Notes: generated from the letters alone by a model not told the origin. 5,442 nt of DNA from DASPPM01 sp035604475 (GCA_035604475.1 DATNIJ010000324.1:1-5442), one strand, 5' to 3'; shown: positions 1 to 5,442, counted from the stretch's first letter. Made by a program: numbers and translations.

Positions 1-1
1 C

Positions 2-2179
2 TCGGCGGCGCTCGGCGCTCCCGGCACGCTTGCCGTCTTGACGGGCGACGACATGGCGGCGGCAGGTGTGGGCAACGTCTCCCAGCTCCGCCCCTTCCCC
101 GGCCGCGGCGGCGCCATGCTGAGGATCCCGCACCGGCCGGCGCTCGCGCGGGAGCGCGTCCGTCATGTGGGAGAGCCGGTGGCCCTCGTCTTAGCCGAGA
201 GCGAGGCCGAGGCCCTCGATGCGGCCGAGCTCGTGGCACTCGACTATGAGCCGCTTGCCGCCGTGGTCGCTCTCCATGACGCGCTAACACCGGGGGCACC
301 CCAGATCTGGCCGGAAGCGCCCGGCAACTTAGCGCTCGATTGGTCGAGTGCTGCAACGAAGGACGACAGCAATGCCCGCGAGGTGGAGCGGAGCTTCGCC
401 GCTGCAGCACACGTCGCGCGCTTGACGCTCGTAAGCCAGCGCCTCGTCGTGGCCTCGCTCGAGCCGCGCGGCGCTGTCGCGAGCTATGACGCGGCGAGCG
501 ACGGTCTCACGCTTCATGCCGGCTCGCAGGGCGCTCAGGTGCTGCGCGATCAGCTCATCGGCGCCCTCGGCATGCCGCCGGAGAAGCTGCGTGTCGTGAC
601 CGGCGACGTCGGCGGCGGCTTCGGGATGAAGACCTCGGGCTATCCCGAATATGCCGCCCTCCTTGTCGCCGCGCGCAAGCTTGGCCGGCCCGTGCATTGG
701 GCGTCCTCCCGTTCCGAGGCCTTCGTGAGCGACAACCAGGCGCGCGACAGCGTGACGGAGGCGGCGCTGGCCGTCGACCGCGACGGCCGCTTCCTGGCAC
801 TCCGCGTGGCGGGGCTTGCCAACATGGGTGCCTACCTCACCTCGCACGGCGCCTATATCGCGACCCACAACTTCGCCCGCTGCTTTCCCATCGTCTATGA
901 CGTGCCGCACATCGATGTCTCGATGCGCTGCGTCTTCACCAACACGCTGCCGGTCGGCCCCTATCGCGGCGCCGGGCGACCCGAGGCGAACTACGTGATG
1001 GAGCGCCTCGTCGAGGAGGCGGCGCGCGTCTCCGGCATCGATCCCATCGAGCTGCGCCGGCGCAACATGATCGCGCCCGCGATGATGCCCTATCGCACCG
1101 CCGTGGGCGCCACCTTCGACAGCGGCGCCTTCGCGGCCATTCTCGATGAAGCCTTGCGACAGGCCGATTATGCCGGCTTTCGCGAGCGCCGCAGGAGCTC
1201 CGAGCGGGCCGGCAGGCGGCGCGGCATCGGCGTCTCCTCTTTCCTCGAGCATGCCGGCGGGGCGCCCACCGAGCCGGCCGAGATCGCCTTTCCGGGCGAC
1301 GGCACGGTGCGCGTGGGCCTCGCCGTCCAGGCCATCGGCCAGGGCCACGCCTCGGTCTTCCGCAGGCTCGCCGCGCGAGAGTTCTGCCTTAACGAGGCGC
1401 AGGTCGCCTTGGTTCAAGGCGATTCGCGCCTCGGGCTCGCCGGCATGGGCACCGTCGCCTCGCGCTCGGCGACCATGGCAGGCACGGCGATCCACGGGGC
1501 CGTCGCGCGCGTGCTCGCCAAGGGACGCCGCGTCGCGGCCTTGGCCCTCGAGGCCGCCGAAGCCGACATCACTTTCGCGCGCGGCTTCTTCGCCATTGCC
1601 GGCACCGACCGCCGGCTTTCGCTCTTCGAGGTGGCAGAGCGCGCCGTCGAGCTCAAGGCGAGCGGCGAGATCGCCGAGACGCTCGACACGCGCGAGACGG
1701 CGCAGGTGTCGCAGACCTTTCCCAACGGCTGCCACGTCGCGGAAGTGGAGATCGATCCCGAGACGGGTCGGGTGACGCTCGCGGCCTATACGGCCGTCGA
1801 CGACTGCGGGGTGGCGCTCGACGAGGTGATCGTCGAGGGCCAGGTGCAGGGTGGCATCGCCCAAGGCGTGGGCCAGGCCCTGCTCGAGCATGCGGTCTAC
1901 GATCGGCAAAGCGGCCAGCTGCTTGCCGGCTCGTTCATGGACTATGCCATGCCGCGCGCCGACGATCTGCCCCGCTTGGCCGGCACCCTCCACGCGGTCC
2001 CTTGCCGCACCAATCCGCTCGGCGTCAAGGGGGTCGGCGAGGCCGGCACCACGGGAGCGCTCGCCGCCGTCATGAACGCAGTCGCCGACGCGCTGCCGGC
2101 GGGCCACGCCCTCGACATGCCGGCGACGCCCGAGAAGGTCTGGCGCGCCTGCCGTGCTGTGGAAGCGAAGAAGCCCTGA
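2..2179 (+). CDS. Xanthine dehydrogenase/CO dehydrogenase-family molybdopterin-binding (large) subunit, 5'-truncated by the window edge
   Basis: This is the catalytic subunit of a molybdenum hydroxylase, which hydroxylates a carbon centre with water as oxygen source and passes electrons to [2Fe-2S] and FAD subunits, neither of which is encoded here. The frame is open from base 2 with 725 visible residues. The first residues (PGTLAVLTGDDM) match the end of the first strand block of the a/b hammerhead domain, so roughly 50-70 residues are missing upstream; ATG or TTG codons near 38-53 are not the true start. In order I see the hammerhead domain (visible residues about 1-125), GGGFGMK (204-210, bases 611-631), PYRGAGRPE (from 320, base 959), the cofactor motif IGQGH (445-449), and GVKGVGEAG with the catalytic glutamate at visible residue 680 (2039-2041). 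The active-site loop is the YRGAGR type, not the YRCSFR loop of genuine form I CO dehydrogenase, so CO oxidation is unlikely. Substrate unknown; an aldehyde, purine or aromatic N-heterocycle is possible. The stop lies 48 bases before the amidohydrolase, which suggests a shared transcript. Confidence 0.93.
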   Translation, partial: SAALGAPGTLAVLTGDDMAAAGVGNVSQLRPFPGRGGAMLRIPHRPALARERVRHVGEPVALVLAESEAEALDAAELVALDYEPLAAVVALHDALTPGAPQIWPEAPGNLALDWSSAATKDDSNAREVERSFAAAAHVARLTLVSQRLVVASLEPRGAVASYDAASDGLTLHAGSQGAQVLRDQLIGALGMPPEKLRVVTGDVGGGFGMKTSGYPEYAALLVAARKLGRPVHWASSRSEAFVSDNQARDSVTEAALAVDRDGRFLALRVAGLANMGAYLTSHGAYIATHNFARCFPIVYDVPHIDVSMRCVFTNTLPVGPYRGAGRPEANYVMERLVEEAARVSGIDPIELRRRNMIAPAMMPYRTAVGATFDSGAFAAILDEALRQADYAGFRERRRSSERAGRRRGIGVSSFLEHAGGAPTEPAEIAFPGDGTVRVGLAVQAIGQGHASVFRRLAAREFCLNEAQVALVQGDSRLGLAGMGTVASRSATMAGTAIHGAVARVLAKGRRVAALALEAAEADITFARGFFAIAGTDRRLSLFEVAERAVELKASGEIAETLDTRETAQVSQTFPNGCHVAEVEIDPETGRVTLAAYTAVDDCGVALDEVIVEGQVQGGIAQGVGQALLEHAVYDRQSGQLLAGSFMDYAMPRADDLPRLAGTLHAVPCRTNPLGVKGVGEAGTTGALAAVMNAVADALPAGHALDMPATPEKVWRACRAVEAKKP

Positions 2180-2215
2180 GCGAGACCGAGCGCAAGTAAA
2201 CCGCAACGACAAGAT

Positions 2216-2220
2216 GAGGA
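2216..2220 (+). promoter_or_regulatory. Shine-Dalgarno for the amidohydrolase
   Basis: GAGGA lies seven bases before the ATG at 2228, which is near-ideal spacing. It is the main reason to prefer 2228 over the internal in-frame ATG at 2300, which has only a run of five G directly abutting it. Confidence 0.6.
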
Positions 2221-2227
2221 TGGACCG

Positions 2228-3325
2228 ATGCTCTATCGCTGTCTGCCCGCGGCCAACCGCCCGACGACCTTGCGCGGCCCGGGCCCTCGGAAACGGGGGA
2301 TGAGCCGTCCCTTCACCGTCGACATCCACTGCCACGTGCTGACGGAAGCGGCCGATGAGCTGGTGAAGCCCTACTTCAAGCCCGAGAGCGAGCCGCTCTT
2401 CCGCTTCGCCAACGCGGCGACGCGCGAGGTCAACCGCCGCCAAGGTGCTGCGATCCACGACAGGATCACCTCGGTCGAGACCCGCCTCGCCGCGATGGAC
2501 AAGGCCGGCATCGACGTGCAGGCGATCTCGCCGGCACCCTTCCAGTATTACTACTGGACCGAGCCCGGGCTCGGCCGCGAGAGTGCCAGGCTCATCAACG
2601 ACAACATCGCGGCCATCGTCGCGGCCCACCCCGGCCGCTTTGTCGGCCTCGCCACTGTGCCGCTGCAGGCCCCCGAGCTCGCCGTGGCCGAGCTCGAGCG
2701 CGCGGTCAGGAAGCTCGGCCTGCGCGGGGTGGAAATCTGCACCAACGTCGCGGGCGCCGAGCTCTCCGAGGAGCACTTCCGCCCCTTCTTCGCCAAGGCC
2801 GAGGAGCTCGGCATCCTCGTCTTCCTGCACCCCAGCGGCTTCAGCGAGGGCCGCCGTCTCGCGGACCATTACTTCGCGAACGTGATCGGCAATCCGCTCG
2901 ATTCCACCCTCGCGGTGAGCCATCTCATCTTCGGCGGCGTGCTCGAGGCCTATCCCCGGCTCAAAATCTGCGTGGCGCACGGCGGCGGCTTCCTCCCCGC
3001 CTATTCCGGCCGCATGGACCACGCCCACCGCGCGCGCGAGGACTGCCGCCGGCTCATCAAGAAGCGCCCGACGAGCTATCTCAAGAGGCTCTACTTCGAC
3101 ACCGTCGTCTTCACCACCCACCAGCTCGACTATCTCGCGCGCCAGTACGGCAGCGGCCACCTGCTGCTCGGCACGGATTATCCCTACGACATGGGAATGG
3201 AGGACCCGGTCGGCTTCATCGCAAGCGCACGCTCGCTCGGCAGCACCGACAAGGCCGCGATCATGGGCGGCAACGCCGCGCGCCTGCTCAAGATTCGCGT
3301 GCCGAAGGCGAAGGGGCGCCGCTGA
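2228..3325 (+). CDS. Amidohydrolase of the ACMSD (aminocarboxymuconate-semialdehyde decarboxylase) superfamily
   Basis: This is a TIM-barrel metal-dependent decarboxylase/hydrolase, cytoplasmic, 365 aa from the chosen start. Metal ligands are all present: DIHCH with His34 and His36, FLHPSG with His201, VAHGGG with His251 and GTDYPYD with Asp317. From my memory of bacterial ACMSD (His9, His11, His177, His228, Asp294) the spacings agree within one or two residues. RFVGLATVPLQAPELAV and LGTDYP are close to ACMSD itself. Arg262, eleven residues after His251, matches a substrate-binding arginine of ACMSD; the other arginine, upstream of the MD motif, appears to be His77 here, although that alignment is uncertain. 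The natural substrate may therefore not be 2-amino-3-carboxymuconate-6-semialdehyde; related enzymes decarboxylate resorcylate- or vanillate-type acids. Start: 2228 has a good Shine-Dalgarno, but family members usually begin just before the HxH motif, which fits Met25 (base 2300, 341 aa). The 24-residue extension is Arg/Pro-rich and is not a signal peptide. Probably co-transcribed with the molybdenum hydroxylase. Confidence 0.9.
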   Translation: MLYRCLPAANRPTTLRGPGPRKRGMSRPFTVDIHCHVLTEAADELVKPYFKPESEPLFRFANAATREVNRRQGAAIHDRITSVETRLAAMDKAGIDVQAISPAPFQYYYWTEPGLGRESARLINDNIAAIVAAHPGRFVGLATVPLQAPELAVAELERAVRKLGLRGVEICTNVAGAELSEEHFRPFFAKAEELGILVFLHPSGFSEGRRLADHYFANVIGNPLDSTLAVSHLIFGGVLEAYPRLKICVAHGGGFLPAYSGRMDHAHRAREDCRRLIKKRPTSYLKRLYFDTVVFTTHQLDYLARQYGSGHLLLGTDYPYDMGMEDPVGFIASARSLGSTDKAAIMGGNAARLLKIRVPKAKGRR

Positions 3326-3350
3326 AGCTGCGAAGTTCGGCCTTGGGCGC

Positions 3351-3451
3351 GTCCCCCCTCCCTGCCCTCCCCCTCAAGGGGGGAGGGGAATATTAGCCTG
3401 CTCATTAAGTCCCCCTCCCCCTCGAAGGGGGAGGGTTGGGGTGGGGGTGAA
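3351..3451. repeat. Inverted pair of REP-like C-rich/G-rich palindromes
   Basis: Two similar hairpin units lie in opposite orientation. The left one has stem CCCTCCCCC (3365-3373), loop TCAAG, and stem GGGGGAGGG (3379-3387). The right one has stem CCCTCCCCCT (3413-3422), loop CGA, and stem AGGGGGAGGG (3426-3435). Each has a C-rich or G-rich outer flank (3351-3364 and 3436-3451). The flank of one resembles the reverse complement of the flank of the other, so the whole is an imperfect palindrome around a 23-25 base AT-richer centre (3388-3411). The layout is that of REP doublets (BIME/REPIN). Similar GGGGGAGGG hairpins are, to my knowledge, common between genes in alphaproteobacteria. They could also stop transcription or stabilise the 3' end of the upstream mRNA, but neither hairpin is followed by a T run, so they are not standard intrinsic terminators. 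Confidence 0.75.
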
Positions 3452-3484
3452 GCGAACGGCTCACCATGCGATGCCGGCCGCGCG

Positions 3485-3568
3485 CTACTCCAGATACCGC
3501 GCCGGCGGGTAGTCGCGCGTGTAGACCAGCTCCGCGAGTGTCAAGAAAAGCGGGATTTTCGCAAGGGC
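3485..3568 (-). pseudogene. Possible 3' remnant of a minus-strand gene
   Basis: Read on the minus strand, 27 sense codons run into a TAG (complement of 3485-3487) and end in the peptide LVYTRDYPPARYLE. The amino acid mix and the very GC-rich third positions look like a real protein C-terminus and unlike the surrounding intergenic DNA. The frame is closed upstream by a TGA (complement of 3569-3571), and I see no start codon with a ribosome binding site in the remaining space before the maiA-like gene. If real, this is the tail of a gene lost by deletion or insertion next to the REP pair. I do not recognise the family. A chance open frame in GC-rich DNA is the alternative. Confidence 0.3.
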
Positions 3569-3577
3569 TCAGCTCGA

Positions 3578-3606
3578 TTGCGGCGGCCCCGGACCGGGGC
3601 TACCTT
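3578..3606 (+). promoter_or_regulatory. Tentative promoter with an embedded palindrome, upstream of the maiA-like gene
   Basis: TTGCGG (3578-3583) and TACCTT (3601-3606) are separated by 17 bases and resemble sigma70-type -35 and -10 boxes only weakly, about three of six matches each. The spacer contains a perfect 15-base palindrome, GCCCCGG-A-CCGGGGC (3586-3600), which could be an operator. The location fits: the upstream gene ends at 3325 with REP-like hairpins after it, and the next gene starts at 3659. Confidence 0.25.
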
Positions 3607-3642
3607 ATCGCGCGACGCGGGAGTCTCCATCAGCTCCGCGGC

Positions 3643-3651
3643 AGGGAGGGG
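3643..3651 (+). promoter_or_regulatory. Shine-Dalgarno for the maiA-like gene
   Basis: AGGGAGGGG ends seven bases before the ATG at 3659. It fixes this start over in-frame codons further upstream, and the protein then begins with MKLYTYYRS, exactly as zeta GSTs do. Confidence 0.7.
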
Positions 3652-3658
3652 ACAAGCC

Positions 3659-4297
3659 ATGAAGCTCTACACGTATTATCGCTCGCAAGCGACCTTCCGG
3701 GTGCGCATCGCGCTCAACCTCAAGGGGCTCGAGCGCGAGGACAGCTTTCTCCATCTCGAGCATGGCGACCAGTACGCCGCCGAGTACAAGGCGATCAACC
3801 CGCAGATGGTGGTGCCCACCTTGATCGACGGTCGCGCTAAGCTCACCCAGTCGCTCGCCATCCTCGAGTATCTCGAGGAGAAATATCCCAAGCCTCCGCT
3901 TCTGCCGGCCGATCTCCTGTCGCGCGCCTGGGTGCGCGCTCTCGCACTCGTCAATGTCGCCGACTCGCACCCGCTCATCGTCCCGCGCATCCGCAATTAC
4001 CTGACGGGGGTGCTGAAAGTGGACGAGGCGCAGAAGCTCGCCTGGATCCAGCATTGGATCGGGCTCGGCCTCGAGGCCATGGAGGCGCTCTTGGCCGAGC
4101 ACCGGGAAAGCGGCCGCTTCTGCCATGGCGAGACGCCGACCGTGGCCGACATCTGCCTGGTGACCCAAGTCACGCCGGCCAAGATGTTCAAATGCGAATT
4201 GGCGCCGTATAAGAAGGTGATGCGGGTCTACGACAGCTGCATGGCGATTCCCGCCTTCGCCGACGCCCATCCCTTGAAGCAACCCGACGCGGAATGA
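3659..4297 (+). CDS. maiA: Maleylacetoacetate isomerase-like zeta-class glutathione S-transferase
   Basis: The 212-residue product is the normal length for bacterial maleylacetoacetate isomerase, which uses glutathione to turn maleylacetoacetate into fumarylacetoacetate (tyrosine/homogentisate breakdown). Close relatives isomerise maleylpyruvate in the gentisate pathway. The thioredoxin-like N-terminal domain (about 1-80) shows YYRSQATFRVRIALNLKG, NPQMVVPTL with the cis-proline Pro53, and the glutathione-binding pair Gln64-Ser65 in LTQSLAILEYLEE. The helical C-terminal domain holds GETPTVADICLV (157-168) and ends in AHPLKQPDAE, the usual zeta GST tail. In the active-site motif the first serine (Ser9, matching Ser14 of human GSTZ1) is kept, but the next residue is Gln10 where Ser is typical, followed by Ala11 and Thr12; the Ser-to-Gln change is unusual. 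No homogentisate dioxygenase or fumarylacetoacetase is seen in the window. The stop overlaps the next start (ATGA at 4294-4297), so it is probably translated coupled to the RuBisCO-like protein. Substrate is therefore less certain than family. Confidence 0.88.
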   Translation: MKLYTYYRSQATFRVRIALNLKGLEREDSFLHLEHGDQYAAEYKAINPQMVVPTLIDGRAKLTQSLAILEYLEEKYPKPPLLPADLLSRAWVRALALVNVADSHPLIVPRIRNYLTGVLKVDEAQKLAWIQHWIGLGLEAMEALLAEHRESGRFCHGETPTVADICLVTQVTPAKMFKCELAPYKKVMRVYDSCMAIPAFADAHPLKQPDAE

Positions 4298-5433
4298 GGC
4301 CAAGAGCTTCCGCTCATAAGCAAGGGATCGCGGCGGCGCGCCTTCTGGCGATCTACCGCGTGCGCGCCGACGCGCGCGCGATCGAGGCGCGCGCGCAGGC
4401 GATCGCGGTCGAGCAAAGTGTCGAGATGCCCCTCTCCGCGATCGACGATCCCTACGTATTGTCCGAGATCGTCGGGCGCGTCGAGGGGATCGCCGAGCGC
4501 GAGCGCGGCTTCTTCGAGGTGCGCATCTCACTTGCCGCCGCGACGACGGGCTTCGAGGCCGGGCAGCTCATCAACATGCTCTTCGGCAATAGCTCGATCC
4601 ACGACGACGTCGTGCTGGAGGATGCGGTGCTGCCGGCCACCCTCGCGGCGGCCTTCCCCGGTCCCAATCGCGGTCTTATCGGGCTGCGTGAGCTCGCGGG
4701 TGCCGAGCGGCGCGCGCTGACCTGCTCGGCGCTCAAGCCCCAGGGGCTGCCGCCGCGCGAGCTTGCCGATCTCGCCCGGCGCTTGGCACTCGGCGGGCTC
4801 GACTTCATCAAGGATGACCATGGGCTCGCCGATCAGGCCTATAGCCGCTTTGCCGATCGCGTCAACGCTTGCGCGGCAGGGGTGCGCGAGGCGAGCCGCG
4901 AGACGGGCCGGCTCACGCGCTACGTGCCGAGCCTCTCGGGCAATCTCGACCAGCTCAGGGCGCAAGTGGCACTCGCGCGCGAGGCCGGCCTCGCGATGGT
5001 GCTCGTGGCGCCGATGATCATCGGCCTGCCGCAGCTCCGTGCGCTCGCGGCGGAAAATCCCGCGCTCGCGTTCATGGCGCATCCGGCACTCGCGGGCGCC
5101 TCCCGCATCGCCCCGCCCCTTTTGCTCGGCAAGCTCTTCCGCCTCTTCGGCGCCGATGCCACGATCTTTCCCAATCACGGCGGCCGCTTCGGCTACTCGC
5201 GCGCGACCTGCGCCGGCTTGGCGGAGGCCGCGCGCGCGCCCTGGGGAGACATCCGGAGTTGCGTTCCGGTGCCGGCGGGCGGGATGACGCCCGAGCGCGT
5301 GCCGGAGATGCTTGACTTCTACGGCCCCGATGCAATGTTGTTGATCGGCGGCGGCCTGCTCGCCGCGCGCGAGCGCTTGACCGAGGAGACCGCCGCCTTC
5401 ACCCGCATGGTCGAGCAATACGCTTATCGGTGA
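4294..5433 (+). CDS. Form IV RuBisCO-like protein (IV-NonPhoto type)
   Basis: The 379-residue protein has the RuBisCO large-subunit fold: a ferredoxin-like N-terminal domain (LLAIYRVRADARAI, then EQSVEMP, LFGNSS and GLRELAG) and a barrel with RuBisCO landmarks in order. These are LKPQGL (Lys148, matching Lys175 of spinach RuBisCO), GGLDFIKDDH (Lys173, the carbamylated Lys201 position), MAHPALAG (His263, matching His294), loop 6 as GGRFGYS (Arg298 where Lys334 is needed), PAGGM (Ala328 at the Ser379 position) and LIGGGLLA (352-356). The KDDH motif has His176 where RuBisCO has the metal ligand Glu204. These changes rule out CO2 fixation and fit the RuBisCO-like family, as does the length below the 450-475 residues of true RuBisCO. 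Characterised relatives act on methylthioribulose phosphates or sugar-acid phosphates; the role here is unknown. The start at 4294 overlaps the GST stop (ATGA); residues 1-16 are a poorly conserved lead-in, and a slightly later start cannot be excluded. Confidence 0.92.
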   Translation: MRPRASAHKQGIAAARLLAIYRVRADARAIEARAQAIAVEQSVEMPLSAIDDPYVLSEIVGRVEGIAERERGFFEVRISLAAATTGFEAGQLINMLFGNSSIHDDVVLEDAVLPATLAAAFPGPNRGLIGLRELAGAERRALTCSALKPQGLPPRELADLARRLALGGLDFIKDDHGLADQAYSRFADRVNACAAGVREASRETGRLTRYVPSLSGNLDQLRAQVALAREAGLAMVLVAPMIIGLPQLRALAAENPALAFMAHPALAGASRIAPPLLLGKLFRLFGADATIFPNHGGRFGYSRATCAGLAEAARAPWGDIRSCVPVPAGGMTPERVPEMLDFYGPDAMLLIGGGLLAARERLTEETAAFTRMVEQYAYR

Positions 5434-5434
5434 C

Positions 5435-5442
5435 ATGCCATG
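5435..5442 (+). other. Possible start of a further operon gene, cut by the window edge
   Basis: Immediately after the TGA of the RuBisCO-like gene there are ATG codons at 5435 and 5440, within one and six bases of the stop. Tight spacing suggests the operon continues. No coding sequence can be read in the remaining bases and no clear Shine-Dalgarno is visible. Confidence 0.25.

Noticed and set aside
329..3160. A 943-codon open frame on the minus strand across the hydroxylase and amidohydrolase genes
   Set aside because: It runs antisense through two well-recognised genes, has an Arg/Ala/Gly/His-rich composition with no recognisable motif, and is what strong GC third-position bias produces on the opposite strand.
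3365..3435. Tandem hairpins as classic intrinsic terminators
   Set aside because: The stems are strong but neither is followed by a T run on either strand, and the two units are related inverted repeats; REP-like is the better description.
3351..3451. CRISPR array
   Set aside because: Only two repeat units, in inverted orientation, with one AT-rich spacer; no array structure and no cas genes.
3466..3840. A plus-strand open frame from the intergenic region into the GST gene
   Set aside because: It is out of frame with the GST, has no ribosome binding site, and its peptide is low-complexity and unlike a protein family.
3605..4531. A 308-codon minus-strand open frame over the GST gene
   Set aside because: Antisense shadow of the GST and the start of the RuBisCO-like gene; low-complexity Arg-rich end and no family signature.
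4294..5433. Genuine RuBisCO large subunit and a Calvin cycle gene
   Set aside because: The Glu204, Lys334 and Ser379 equivalents are replaced, the protein is too short, and no phosphoribulokinase or small subunit is in the window.
4528..5436. A 302-codon minus-strand open frame over the RuBisCO-like gene
   Set aside because: Antisense shadow of a clearly homologous gene, with His/Arg/Ala-rich composition.

Overview
The window is GC-rich bacterial DNA (about two-thirds G+C or more, with strong G/C preference at third codon positions). All four protein genes lie on the + strand. The gene set (a molybdenum hydroxylase large subunit, an ACMSD-family amidohydrolase, a zeta-class GST and a RuBisCO-like protein of the kind common in rhizobia-like bacteria) and the C-rich/G-rich hairpin repeats suggest an alphaproteobacterium, perhaps of the Hyphomicrobiales or Rhodospirillales. 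That placement is inference; no rRNA or other taxonomic marker is present.

Layout. Positions 2-2179 hold the 3' part of a xanthine dehydrogenase/CO dehydrogenase-type molybdopterin-binding subunit whose N-terminus lies before the window. After 48 bases comes an amidohydrolase of the 2-amino-3-carboxymuconate-6-semialdehyde decarboxylase (ACMSD) superfamily (2228-3325). It keeps its metal ligands and has a well-placed Shine-Dalgarno; the two genes probably form one transcription unit. A gap of about 333 bases (3326-3658) follows. It contains an inverted pair of REP-like hairpins (3351-3451), a short minus-strand stretch that reads like the C-terminus of a lost gene (3485-3568), and a 15-base perfect palindrome inside a tentative promoter (3578-3606). 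A second unit then starts: a maleylacetoacetate isomerase-like zeta GST (3659-4297), whose stop overlaps the start of a form IV RuBisCO-like protein (4294-5433) in an ATGA junction. ATG codons just after the last stop may begin another operon gene.

How the genes may work together. The first pair suits oxidative catabolism: hydroxylation of an aromatic, N-heterocyclic or aldehyde substrate, followed by a metal-dependent decarboxylation or hydrolysis. The second pair couples a glutathione-dependent cis-trans isomerase to a RuBisCO-fold enzyme that lacks several residues needed for CO2 fixation and so presumably acts on another enolisable substrate, perhaps a sugar-acid phosphate. No substrate can be read from the sequence. 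The most interesting points are the coupled GST/RuBisCO-like pair, the altered active sites of the RuBisCO-like protein and the GST, and the contents of the intergenic region.
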